Assembly: GCF_001573155.1 (NCBI RefSeq)
Contig: NZ_JRWG01000001.1
Location: 248,001 to 312,000 of the forward strand
DNA: 64,000 nucleotides
DNA from: Aequorivita aquimaris
GTDB taxonomy: Bacteria; Bacteroidota; Bacteroidia; Flavobacteriales; Flavobacteriaceae
Direction: 5' to 3'
Shown here one piece after another: positions 46,262 to 54,662 of the stretch. The notes under the pieces were generated by a model, which worked only from the letters and a program-made list of their open reading frames with translations, was not told the DNA's origin and searched no databases. Position 1 is the stretch's first letter. Every line of letters starts with the position of its first letter. Position numbers and translations under genes: made by a program.

Positions 46262-46630
46262 TTATATTTTATTTTCAGATAGTTTTGCCAAGGAAAAAGC
46301 CCCAATTGCCATTACTAAATCTCTTACGGCAACATCTACATAATTCCAACTAAAAATTAAGGTCAATGCAATTGCTACCAACCATGCCGAAACTACATAA
46401 GCACCAATTTTTGTTTTGGTTAGAACTAAGACACCCGCAATAATTTCTATTACACCTACTATCATCATAAATGTAATGGGCTCAAAAGGAAGCATTGCTG
46501 CAAATCCTTCTGAAATATACTGCGACCAATTGGTCAAGATGTTCGAAAATTTGTCTAATCCCGCAACAATTGGAACTAATCCAAAAGTATATTTCAACAA
46601 GGTTTTTACTAATTGTACGTTTGAGTTCAT
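46262..46630 (-). CDS. DoxX-family small membrane protein
   Basis: 122 residues with four hydrophobic helices (about 10-28, 45-68, 72-90, 95-115) and the DoxX-like beginning LLKYTFGLVPIVAGLDKFSN, then IVGVIEIIAGVLVLTKTKIG. DoxX proteins are linked to quinone or thiosulfate redox and oxidative stress, but the function of these short members is uncertain. It is the first gene of a short minus-strand operon with folE. Confidence 0.85.
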   Translation of the reverse strand: MNSNVQLVKTLLKYTFGLVPIVAGLDKFSNILTNWSQYISEGFAAMLPFEPITFMMIVGVIEIIAGVLVLTKTKIGAYVVSAWLVAIALTLIFSWNYVDVAVRDLVMAIGAFSLAKLSENKI

Positions 46631-46702
46631 AATTTTTTTTTAAACGTTAATAATTCTTTTACTTCCTTTTGATGCGGAATTTTAAAAAACGATACAAAAC
46701 TT

Positions 46703-46730
46703 TGTAACTTTTTTTGTCTTTTTTAATCTA
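46703..46730 (+). promoter_or_regulatory. ECF-type promoter candidate TGTAAC-N18-TCTA
   Basis: TGTAAC at 46703-46708, 18 T-rich bases, TCTA at 46727-46730, then AAA. The plus-strand gene it faces is the flavin reductase at 46988, leaving a leader of about 250 bases. No other gene was seen in this 357-base region (46631-46987). Confidence 0.55.
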
Positions 46731-46987
46731 AAATAAAAACCCAAACCGTTGAAAGCTATTAGTATTAGGGATTTTTCCAATCATTAAAAAAATGAAGACA
46801 CACAATTAATGAAGTGTATTCATAGTAGCGTAAAAGTCTTAAAGAATATTTTAATTAATCGAGATAACTAAAAACCATTTCTAGTTATTCGGAGAAATTT
46901 AAATGCTATAGAATAAGAGGAAGATCGGCGAGAGGTAACTGTTCAACTAACCAGAAAATTAGGTATTACATATAAACTTTAAAAATT

Positions 46988-47659
46988 ATGAAAAATCAAC
47001 TTGTAAAAATCATATCAATACGACACATCACACACAATGTGTTACATATTGTAACTGAAAAACCGGAAGATGTCAGTTTTACACCTGGCCAAGCCACCGA
47101 AATTTTCATTGATAAAAAAGGATGGCAAAACGAAGGTAGACCGTTTACTTTTACTTGTTTGCCATCTGACGATTATTTAGAATTTATGATAAAAACCTAT
47201 CCTTCCCACAAAAGTATGACTAAAGAGCTCCTTACATTAAAAGAGGGGGATGGGCTCATTGTAAACGACATTTTTGGCGCCATTTCCTATAAAGGAGAAG
47301 GAATTTTTATTGCTGGTGGGGCCGGGGTTACGCCTTTTATTTCCATTTTAAGGGATTTAAAAGAAAAGAATAAACTGGGTAATAACAAACTGATTTTTGC
47401 CAATAAGACAAAAAGAGACATTATTCTTGAAGATGAATTTAATGAGATGTTGGGCGAAAACTTCATCAATATTCTTTCCGATGAAAAAACAGAAGGATAT
47501 GCACATGGACGTGTTTCCGAAGATATAATAAAAAAGAACGCAGATTTACCAAATACAATTTTTTATCTATGTGGCCCACCGCCTATGATGGATGCTGTTC
47601 TAAAACAATTAAAACAATTAAATGTAGGTGCGAAAAAAATTGTGACCGAAGCATTTTAA
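46988..47659 (+). CDS. Flavodoxin/ferredoxin-NADP reductase-like flavoprotein
   Basis: 223 residues. The FAD-binding barrel (GQATEIFIDKKGWQNEGRPF, FTFTCLPSDDYLEF) is followed by the NAD(P) domain with IFIAGGAGVTPFISILRDL and the closing FYLCGPPPMMDAVLKQL, where CGPPPMM contacts the nicotinamide. It transfers electrons between NAD(P)H and a flavin or iron-sulfur partner. A paralogue of the same length is encoded at 50476-51165. A TGTAAC-N18-TCTA site lies upstream. The redox partner is not encoded nearby. Confidence 0.9.
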   Translation: MKNQLVKIISIRHITHNVLHIVTEKPEDVSFTPGQATEIFIDKKGWQNEGRPFTFTCLPSDDYLEFMIKTYPSHKSMTKELLTLKEGDGLIVNDIFGAISYKGEGIFIAGGAGVTPFISILRDLKEKNKLGNNKLIFANKTKRDIILEDEFNEMLGENFINILSDEKTEGYAHGRVSEDIIKKNADLPNTIFYLCGPPPMMDAVLKQLKQLNVGAKKIVTEAF

Positions 47660-48011
47660 AATTTTTGTGTTATTTCCATAAAATTTGTGGTAGAGAAAGT
47701 ACCTAATTAAGGTTTGGCTTTAACCAACTCCGCACGACTATTGGTAAATTTCTAGTTTTGTTACAATTTAATCGAGTTGAATATTTTGCGTATGTTCAAT
47801 ATTCTCAAAGTTTACGGAAATTCTCCATATTTTAATAAATAGCAATATGAAAAGTATTTTTAGCGTCAATTTTTGAGGTAATCATTTATGAAATCTTGGC
47901 AGGGGACAATTAATAAAACCTAATACTAAACAGCACAATTATAAAATTATAAATTTCCGCAAATGAGCCTTTTTAATAAGAACTACTGTATAAACCAATA
48001 ATTATTTTTAA
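47660..48011. other. Intergenic region without a recognisable gene
   Basis: 352 AT-rich bases between the flavin reductase and CPBP genes. One GTTACA (47760-47765) resembles a minus-strand TGTAAC element but has no TCYA at the right distance and faces no minus-strand gene. Confidence 0.6.
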
Positions 48012-48803
48012 ATGAAGAATTCAACTAAAACCCTTTTAATAGTTTTAATTTCATTCGGAGTATATTTTATTCTTGATGATTTATACTTCAACTCGCTTAG
48101 AAAATGGATATTTGAATTCACAAATCAACTTGGTGTAAGCCATATAATAACCTATTCAATTTCTGCAACACCCCTAATATTGGGTACATTACTTATATCT
48201 CGTCGATCAGGAATTTTAAAGAGTTTGGGGTTAGATAAGTCCATTTTTAATGGATTTTTATTTGCATTAATTTGTACACTACCTATGTATATAGGGTTTG
48301 CTTTTATTTTTGACTTCAATACCGAAATTTCGATAAATTCAATTTTAATTTCAATTATTTCAGCAGGTTTTTTTGAAGAACTTTTTTTTAGAGGATTCTT
48401 ATTTGGTCTAGTTTTTAGAAAGACTACTCTTGGCTTTATACCGTCCGTATTCTTTGGCGCAGTTTATTTTGGTGTATTACATCTGTATCAAAGTACTGAT
48501 TTGTTAGAAATGATAGGTGTATTCTCAATTACTTTCTTAGGGGGTATTTTATTCGCCTGGGTCTATACCGAATGGAAATTCAATATTTATATCCCAATTT
48601 TTCTACACATATTTATGAATTTATCTTGGGAGCTATTCTCAGTCAGTGAAACCGCCCTCGGCAATGTTTATTCAAATATTTTCCGTTTTGTGACCATAGG
48701 ATTAATAATTGGGTTAACTGTGCTTTATAAAAGACAAAATGGATTGAGTCTTGAAATAAATAAAAGGAACTTGCTGTTAAAAAGGAAAATTAATAGCGTA
48801 TAA
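48012..48803 (+). CDS. CPBP-family intramembrane glutamic endopeptidase
   Basis: 263 residues with about seven or eight membrane helices. The catalytic motif is FFEELFFRG (Glu122, Glu123, Arg127), followed by His157 in FGVLHLYQ and His199/Asn203 in FLHIFMNLSW. CPBP (CAAX-type, Rce1-like) enzymes cleave membrane-bound peptides; bacterial members are linked to bacteriocin self-immunity and peptide processing. The substrate here is unknown. The gene stands alone between a flavin reductase and a PLP decarboxylase on the opposite strand. Confidence 0.9.
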   Translation: MKNSTKTLLIVLISFGVYFILDDLYFNSLRKWIFEFTNQLGVSHIITYSISATPLILGTLLISRRSGILKSLGLDKSIFNGFLFALICTLPMYIGFAFIFDFNTEISINSILISIISAGFFEELFFRGFLFGLVFRKTTLGFIPSVFFGAVYFGVLHLYQSTDLLEMIGVFSITFLGGILFAWVYTEWKFNIYIPIFLHIFMNLSWELFSVSETALGNVYSNIFRFVTIGLIIGLTVLYKRQNGLSLEINKRNLLLKRKINSV

Positions 48804-48969
48804 GTTATTACACCTCATAAATTGAAAAGAGACCGTGATTTTCGTGTTCTTATGATCCTAAATATGATAAGGGTATTTGAGCTGCACTCTTTATTTTTTA
48901 GTAAAGCATCCTATACTTATAAAATGAATCCCCTTCATTTCCAATACTGTTTGCTAAACAAAAAAAAAA

Positions 48970-50409
48970 TTAAGCTGATAAATCTTCTAATTTACTTTTC
49001 AGAAGTTGGATTAGGATATCAATTTCCTTTTTATGTGTTCTAAAAGCTAAAATAGCTGCACGTAAGGTGAAATGATTGTTGAGAATAGTTGAGGAAATAA
49101 AGATACGCCCGTCTTCCAGTATATGGTTTAAGAGTGCTTTGTTTAAGTCGTCGTTATTGCTGTCATTGAAATTGTACCTAAAAGCGATGATAGTAAGCGC
49201 TGGTTCACAGACAATCGTAAACCCCATTTGTATTAACTTTTTATGTAAATATGTAGTTAGATTGAGCTTTTCTGCAAGATAATCAGAAAAAACTTCAGCT
49301 CCATATAGCTTTAGAGGTAACCACATACGCAGGCCCCTGAAATGTTTACTCAATTCGGGAGATAAATCAGCTGGAGAATAATGGGCTTCCTTATCGGCAT
49401 CTTGCATATAATTAGCTGAGTAGCTGTTGGCTTTGAGTAAATGGTTTATATTTTTTATCAATACCATACCAGAACCATAGGGCATAAACATACCTTTATG
49501 GGGGTCTAAAATTACCGAATCGGCTAATTTTAAACCTTGAAGTCTATTTTTACCATAAGCAGTTAATGTAAAAAAACCTCCATAGGCGGCGTCTATATGA
49601 AACCAAATGGAATTCCATTCGCAAATGGCGCCAAGCTCTTGTAAGGGGTCTATAGCGCCTACATCCGTAGAACCAGCATTGGCAATTAATAAAAATGGAT
49701 TAAGACCATTATTGATGTCTTTTTCAACTTGCTCATTGAAATGTGGCGATGATAACCTAAAATCTTTATCCAATGGGATCTGACGCACCACACACTCCTC
49801 TAGTCCAACAATACTAATCGCCTTGTAAATACTGTGATGTGCTTGTTGTGAGCAATAAATTACACTTTTCTGAATATTTTTAGAGGTAATATTTTTAGTT
49901 TTCTTGGCAGTTGATAGTGCTATTAAATTGGCTATACTACCACCAGATGTTAAATTTCCTCCAAAACCTTCGTTGTAACCTATCAAATTGCCACACCAAT
50001 TAATAAGGGCATCTTCAATTCTCACAGCACCGGGGGAAGCATAGAATACGCCGGCATAGCTATTGGTTACTGCCGCGAGATAATCGCCTAAAGCAGCGGT
50101 ATATATCCCACCACCGGGGATATAACCCATATGACCGCCCGAAGCAGGGTTTAAGCCAGTGTTGACAACACGTTCTTTGATTAAATCAAGTAATTTGTCC
50201 AATTTTAGGGTGCCTTCTCCAATTTCAAATAAATCATCCTGTTCTGTTTTGGCATGTGTGTTAAAGTGAAAAGCTTTTGCATCATCAATTGTATTTAAAA
50301 AATCATTGGTGAAATCCAATATCGCTTTATGAACTACTTTTCGTTTTGGGCCGTCTATCTCTAATGGAAATTCTCCGTCCGTATATCCTTTATTTTTTTT
50401 TATCTCCAT
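48970..50409 (-). CDS. PLP-dependent group II amino acid decarboxylase
   Basis: 479 residues. PLP binding is shown by Lys305 in LDPHKGMFMP, Asp273 in WFHIDAAYGG and the stacking His at 191/192 in QQAHHSIYKA. NAGSTDVGAIDP and the glycine-rich FGGNLTSGGSIAN support the family (aromatic-L-amino-acid, glutamate and diaminobutyrate decarboxylases). The nearest relatives I recall act on aromatic amino acids such as DOPA or tyrosine, but substrate cannot be read safely. It follows the second flavin reductase by 66 bases on the same strand and may share its transcript. Confidence 0.9.
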   Translation of the reverse strand: MEIKKNKGYTDGEFPLEIDGPKRKVVHKAILDFTNDFLNTIDDAKAFHFNTHAKTEQDDLFEIGEGTLKLDKLLDLIKERVVNTGLNPASGGHMGYIPGGGIYTAALGDYLAAVTNSYAGVFYASPGAVRIEDALINWCGNLIGYNEGFGGNLTSGGSIANLIALSTAKKTKNITSKNIQKSVIYCSQQAHHSIYKAISIVGLEECVVRQIPLDKDFRLSSPHFNEQVEKDINNGLNPFLLIANAGSTDVGAIDPLQELGAICEWNSIWFHIDAAYGGFFTLTAYGKNRLQGLKLADSVILDPHKGMFMPYGSGMVLIKNINHLLKANSYSANYMQDADKEAHYSPADLSPELSKHFRGLRMWLPLKLYGAEVFSDYLAEKLNLTTYLHKKLIQMGFTIVCEPALTIIAFRYNFNDSNNDDLNKALLNHILEDGRIFISSTILNNHFTLRAAILAFRTHKKEIDILIQLLKSKLEDLSA

Positions 50410-50475
50410 ATTGATTTTTACTAAAGTAGAATATATTTTTTTTAATTGATGGTTGAAGATACTGCTGGTGCACTC

Positions 50476-51165
50476 TTAAAAGTTATACCCCGTCTGGATA
50501 TAACCTTTTTTAACCCCTAATTGTATCAAGTATTTTCGAACATCTCCTTCAAACTTTTTCGGGCCACAGATGTAAAAATGTTGATTAAAATTTTTGATCT
50601 GCTCTTTGAGAAAAGGTAGATCCACTCTCCCAGAAATCATGTCCCGCGCTTTTGAGGTGCTCAATATATTAATATAATTTTTGCCCAAAAGACGGGTTAA
50701 CTGATTTTTAAAGAGAATGTCTTTTTGTCTTTTGTTAGCATAAATCAATTTGTGATCTTTAAGTATTTTACTCTCTGTTACAAGCGATTTTAAAATGGGC
50801 AAAAAAGGCATTATACCGGTTCCTGCTGCAATAAAAACACCACTTCCTTGATATTTATAGGTATCCCAAGGTTCGGTAATTTGTAATACCGCGCCTGTGT
50901 TTAAAGAAGCCAAGCCATAACTCAAGCTATCGCGATTTGGACTTATTTTAATATATAACTCCAAAAAAGAATTGTCGTTTGTGTTTGTTATGGTAAATGG
51001 AGCGACGTCAAGTTCATATCCCTTTTGATCGATACTCAAATCAATAGCCTGTCCTGGCTCGAATTTATATCCGTAAGGTTTTTCTATTTGAAAACGAATT
51101 ACACTCTGATTAATTTTTTTCTTTTGTAAGATCTTGACTCTGTATGGAAAAATAAAACCGCTCAT
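50476..51165 (-). CDS. Flavodoxin/ferredoxin-NADP reductase-like flavoprotein (second copy)
   Basis: 229 residues, same fold and length as the protein at 46988-47659. FAD part: FEPGQAIDLSIDQKGYELDV and APFTITNTNDNSFLELYIKI. NAD(P) part: GVFIAAGTGIMPFLPILKSL and FYICGPKKFEGDVRKYL; CGPKKFE replaces the CGPPPMM of the first copy, so cofactor or partner may differ. It begins 27 bases behind a TGTAAC-N18-TCCA site and is followed by the PLP decarboxylase gene. Confidence 0.9.
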   Translation of the reverse strand: MSGFIFPYRVKILQKKKINQSVIRFQIEKPYGYKFEPGQAIDLSIDQKGYELDVAPFTITNTNDNSFLELYIKISPNRDSLSYGLASLNTGAVLQITEPWDTYKYQGSGVFIAAGTGIMPFLPILKSLVTESKILKDHKLIYANKRQKDILFKNQLTRLLGKNYINILSTSKARDMISGRVDLPFLKEQIKNFNQHFYICGPKKFEGDVRKYLIQLGVKKGYIQTGYNF

Positions 51166-51191
51166 AGTTCAACCCGTTTGTGTTTAGCTAT

Positions 51192-51219
51192 TGGATTAAG
51201 AAATCAAGGTCTGGTTACA
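51192..51219 (-). promoter_or_regulatory. ECF-type promoter candidate TGTAAC-N18-TCCA
   Basis: On the minus strand TGTAAC (51219-51214), 18 bases, TCCA (51195-51192), then ATAG. It ends 26 bases before the start codon of the second flavin reductase gene, the same distance as at 39622-39649. Confidence 0.68.
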
Positions 51220-51602
51220 TTAAAATGGGAGCGGTTTGGGTTTTATGTTTATTTTCAGTAGCATTTATAATACTGATTTCTAGATATATTTGTGCCTGTA
51301 GAGCATAGCCATGCTTAAGTTGATAATTGCCCAAAGGAATTTTTGGATAATTTTCAATTAAGGGATATTTGGGTTTGCTTATTTAAAATATAGAGCTGTA
51401 CGCACATCATAACCCCTTAGCCATCGGTACAGATACTTAGCTTTTTATTTTAATCGTTCAAACATGGGGAATTTAATTTTTTAATATAACCCTTTTAAAG
51501 CCATTCTCTACTAGTAATCTCTACCTCATTACAAACTATGTCTTTAAAAATAATTCTCAAATTCCAAAATCAAATATAGATCAAGTCAAAACAATCAGGA
51601 GT

Positions 51603-51830
51603 AGGGTGGTTTTCTCTGTCACACTTTTTGTAAAACCCGTCATAACTAAGTGTGGCCCATTGCTTTTTTGTTTAACAAGTATATTTAAGTAATAGGAAAA
51701 ACAAAAAAAAGCAAAGAGCCACAAATCCGTCTTTATAAGGTACATTCGTAAGGGCTGCGTCTTCCCTAGAAATTAGCTAACAATTAGTTCATTATCATAA
51801 AAACAAAAAGTCCGCCAGAGAAAACCACCC
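51603..51830. repeat. 228-bp element bounded by 15-bp inverted repeats
   Basis: GGGTGGTTTTCTCTG (51604-51618) is the exact reverse complement of CAGAGAAAACCACCC (51816-51830). A second imperfect pair lies inside: TGTGGCCCATTGCTTTTTTG (starting near 51652) against CAAAAAAAAGCAAAGAGCCACA (near 51701-51722). No protein is encoded. The form is that of a MITE or a long fold-back RNA; I could not confirm target-site duplications. Confidence 0.65.
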
Positions 51831-51832
51831 CA

Positions 51833-51938
51833 GGGCTATGTTACATAATGGTCTGTTATAGAAGCAACCGTAAGAAATAAGATAAAAAAACAAAATCCTG
51901 CTGCGGTGGTTCTATAACGCCATTATGTAAAATAGCCC
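51833..51938. repeat. 106-bp imperfect palindrome next to the previous element
   Basis: GGGCTATGTTACATAATGG (51833-51851) pairs with CCATTATGTAAAATAGCCC (51920-51938) with one mismatch, and GTTATAGAA (from 51855) with TTCTATAAC (to 51918) continues the stem. The loop is about 45 bases. It begins two bases after the inverted repeat of the preceding element, so the two may be one composite unit. Confidence 0.68.
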
Positions 51939-52115
51939 AAGCCGCTCACATTCGTCCCACAACCAAGTTTCCACACCTCCATAAAAATTATCCTTCTGTC
52001 AAATTCCTCCTCCCCCAGCCGCTCACATTCGGCTATTAAATTACCTTCCCAAAATAGCTTTCTCCATAATTCGACCTCCGAAGCTTCAGCGAAGGAGGAA
52101 ACAGTCGTCGCCAAA

Positions 52116-53466
52116 GCCCACCCACCCCATTTAGCGGTTGCAGGAATAGGTGCTGGTAAAATCAAATGTGGGCACTCCAGGCAGGTATCCAAAGCCCTTC
52201 AAAAAAAAACGCTACTAATCCTCAAATCCCTAATACCCAATAACCTTAGGGATATCAGCCTTCCACGCCCCTAAAGGAAGAGTGCAGGGTTTCTGGTGCT
52301 ATCAATATTCCATCTTCAAAAGAAAGCGCCCCGCAGCCACTGTAACAACGAATTCAATATTTAGAAACAATCCTTATGTCTAAACAGATTATGATTATAA
52401 AACCTTTCCCGGTGGCCGCGGAGCACTTTCAACATCCTACAGCCCCAAAAACCCTGCATCCTTCCCTATCAAAATCCTCCTTCCCCTCAACAAACATCAC
52501 CTATTCCTGCGCGAGTTGTCCCGAATTCCGTTAAAAACAAACAACCGCCAAATACCTAAAATTCAAAATCCGTCTGTAAAGTGCCCACCCACCCCATTTA
52601 GCGGTTGCAGGAATAGGTGCTGTTACAATCAAATGAGGGCACTCCAGGCAGGTATCCAGAGCCCTTCAAAAAAAAACGCTACTAATCCTCAAATCCCTAA
52701 TACCAATAACCTTAGGGATACCAGCCTTCCACGCCCCTAAAGGAAGAGTGCAGGGTTTCTGGTGCTATCATATTCCATCTTCAAAAGAAAGCGCCCCGCA
52801 GCCACTGTAACAACGAATTCAATATTTAGAAACAATCCTTATGTCTAAACCGGTTATGATTATAAAACCTTTCCCGGTGGCCGCGGAGCACTTTCAACAT
52901 CCTACAGCCCCAAAAACCCTGCACCCTTCCCTATCATAATCCTCCTTTCCCTCAACAAACATCACCTATTCCTTCGTGAGTTGTCCCGAATTCCGTTAAA
53001 AACAAACAACCGCCAAATACCTAAAATTCAAAATCCGTCTGTAAAGTGCCCACCCGCCCCATTTAGCGGTTGCAGGAATAGGTGCTGTTACAATCAAATG
53101 AGGGCACTCCAGGCAGGTATCCAGTGCCCTTCAAAAAAAACGCTACTAATCCTCAAATCCCTAATACCCAATAACCTTAGGGCTACCAGCCTTCCACGCC
53201 CCTAAAGGAAGAGTGCAGGGTTTCTGGTGCTATCATATTCCATCTTCAAAAGAAAGCGCCCCGCAGCCACTGTAACAACTAATTCAATATTTAGAAACAA
53301 TCCTTATGTCTAAACAGATTATGATTATAAAACCTTTCCCGGTGGCCGCGGAGCACTTTCAACATCCTACAGCCCCAAAAACCCTGCACCCTTCCCTATC
53401 AAAATCCTCCTTCCCCTCAACAAACATCACCTATTCCTGCGCGAGTTGTCCCGAATTCCGTCAAAA
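52116..53466. repeat. Three tandem copies of a ~466-bp self-complementary unit
   Basis: Units begin at 52116, 52583 and 53048 (spacings 467 and 465); the third is cut short at about 53466. Copies differ by a few substitutions and single-base indels. Each unit carries two fold-back parts. In the first copy, 52276-52342 (GGAAGAGTGCAGGG ... GCAGCCACTG) is an imperfect reverse complement of 52410-52466 (CGGTGGCCGCGG ... CCCTGCATCCTTCCC). Across the unit border, CACCTATTCCTGC (52498-52510) pairs exactly with GCAGGAATAGGTG (52607-52619). Short frames inside the units shift between copies and are not convincing genes. Confidence 0.88.
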
Positions 53467-53515
53467 ATAAGCTACAAACAACACACAATACACAGCCCAG
53501 AAACAACTCCATTCA

Positions 53516-53601
53516 GCAGACAACCGAGAACCGAGAACCGAGAACCGAGAACCGATAACCGATAACCGATAACTGATAACTGATAACAGATAACAGATAA
53601 T
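53516..53601. repeat. Heptanucleotide tandem repeat (AACCGAG, AACCGAT, AACTGAT, AACAGAT)
   Basis: About eleven 7-base units in ordered blocks: AACCGAG four to five times, AACCGAT three, AACTGAT two, AACAGAT two. It adjoins the end of the 466-bp array. The block order suggests stepwise expansion with mutation. From 53602 to 53921 no gene is credible; a polypyrimidine/T-rich stretch lies at 53820-53870. Confidence 0.88.
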
Positions 53602-53921
53602 ATTTTCAAAAAAAATAAAAAAAGGAAGCAAAGGTAGTAGGCACGCTTATCGAAGCTGTAAAGGTCAGGCCCTCCGGGTTTTGAAAAAAATCTCCACCCT
53701 ACATCTGTATATCCTCATAATCCTTCATATAAACTGAATACTGCTCACTGACAACCTCGTCCTACTAACCCGGGTAGTATTTTTTCCAAAAACCTTGACA
53801 GCTTCGGCGCACCCACTGGGATACAGCTTTCTTTTTTTCTTTTTTCTTTTCCTTTTTCCGAAAAAAATATTGGTGGAGCGAAGCGAAACAAAGAAAGTTT
53901 AATCTTTAAAAATGATGTATT

Positions 53922-54344
53922 ATGAAAACTTTCAAAATCAAAACCCACAGACCCGGAGCACATTACAAAACGCCACACTTCTTTATCCTTAATAAAGGGA
54001 ACAACACCGGCAGACCAAGCTATGGACCAGTTTCAAATTCATTTGTAGTCTTTGCAAATTCAAAGGAAGAAAATGAGCAGCTTTTCTGGATTTGCAACAT
54101 TTTGTTTACAGGTCAATATTTTAAACCAAGATTGGTCGGTTCCGTTATTCCATTTATCCACATTGGACAAATTCATTACTTATTGAAAAAAGCAAGCAAA
54201 AATTATGATGGCCATCATTGGAATGGCAGGTTTAAAGCCCTTAAAAAACTACAAAATATTAGTGAACATCTTAAATATCAAGAAAGATGCCTCAAAGAAT
54301 ATCAAATTGCTTTGATGCAATCTTATAACCTTGATAGAAATTGA
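53922..54344 (+). CDS. DUF6943-family protein
   Basis: 140 residues. It starts MKTFKIKTHRPGAHYKTPHF, continues with NTGRPSYGPVSNSFVVF and LFWICNILFTGQYFKPRLVG then SVIPFIHIGQI, which matches my memory of DUF6943, a short Bacteroidetes-specific family found in mobile and integrative regions. No function is assigned. No signal or membrane segment is present. It stands directly after the repeat-rich 2.7-kb stretch and is followed by a terminator shared with the opposite-strand cassette. Confidence 0.72.
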   Translation: MKTFKIKTHRPGAHYKTPHFFILNKGNNTGRPSYGPVSNSFVVFANSKEENEQLFWICNILFTGQYFKPRLVGSVIPFIHIGQIHYLLKKASKNYDGHHWNGRFKALKKLQNISEHLKYQERCLKEYQIALMQSYNLDRN

Positions 54345-54367
54345 CACAAAACAGTTAGCCATAAAAA

Positions 54368-54391
54368 AAGCCCGAATTAATTTTCGGGCTT
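54368..54391. terminator. Rho-independent terminator between converging genes
   Basis: AAGCCCGAA (54368-54376) pairs with TTCGGGCTT (54383-54391) around a 6-base loop. The A-run on its left (54363-54369) gives a T-run on the minus strand, so it best terminates the minus-strand cassette ending at 54421. Confidence 0.88.
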
Positions 54392-54420
54392 GATGTGCTC
54401 ATATAAGGAAATTTACATAA

Positions 54421-54657
54421 TTATTGATTAGTGTTTTTATCCTTGGACTTCCAAGCACTGAAATATGACTTAATCTTTGCAGAAAATACATTTTTCACTA
54501 CTATTTTCAACGAAAATGAAACCGAAAAACTAATCACCGCGCCAATAAAAGCCAATATTGCAGTTCTTATAAAATCATCCGATCCAAGAACGGGTACGGT
54601 GGCCAAAACTGTTCCTCCGCAGGTTCCAACTATTGTAGAAAAAGATTTAAAAGACAT
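54421..54657 (-). CDS. Small membrane protein of the DUF5675 cassette
   Basis: 78 residues with two hydrophobic stretches, TIVGTCGGTVLATVPVLGSD at about 9-28 and RTAILAFIGAVISFSVSFSL at about 31-52, and a basic tail (AKIKSYFSAWKSKDKNTNQ). It has the size and layout of a phage holin or pore-like protein but no recognisable family. It is the last gene of the four-gene minus-strand cassette, 5 bases after the next small membrane protein gene. Confidence 0.6.
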   Translation of the reverse strand: MSFKSFSTIVGTCGGTVLATVPVLGSDDFIRTAILAFIGAVISFSVSFSLKIVVKNVFSAKIKSYFSAWKSKDKNTNQ

Positions 54658-54662
54658 TTTTT

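Noticed and set aside
47738-47765. Sixth TGTAAC-type site on the minus strand
   Set aside because: No TCYA lies 18 bases downstream and no minus-strand gene is in front of it.
51225-51308. 27-codon frame with a hydrophobic stretch (MGAVWVLCLFSVAF...)
   Set aside because: Too short, no ribosome binding site that stands out, and no similarity I recognise; the hydrophobicity is expected of T-rich DNA.
51833-51938. Integron attC site
   Set aside because: The palindrome has GTTATAG/CTATAAC but not the RYYYAAC/GTTRRRY core sites, and no integron integrase or cassette genes are present.
51923-53205. Short frames inside the 466-bp repeats, on both strands
   Set aside because: They change length and frame between copies through single-base indels and are not protein-like; the structure is better explained by fold-back repeats.
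52116-53466. Retron msr-msd array
   Set aside because: The long fold-back units invite the idea, but no reverse transcriptase gene is in the window.
52116-53601. CRISPR array
   Set aside because: The repeated units are about 466 bp or 7 bp, with no repeat-spacer alternation and no cas genes.
53745-53978. Minus-strand frame with a basic low-complexity middle
   Set aside because: It translates a polypyrimidine run and overlaps the start of the DUF6943 gene, which is recognisable.
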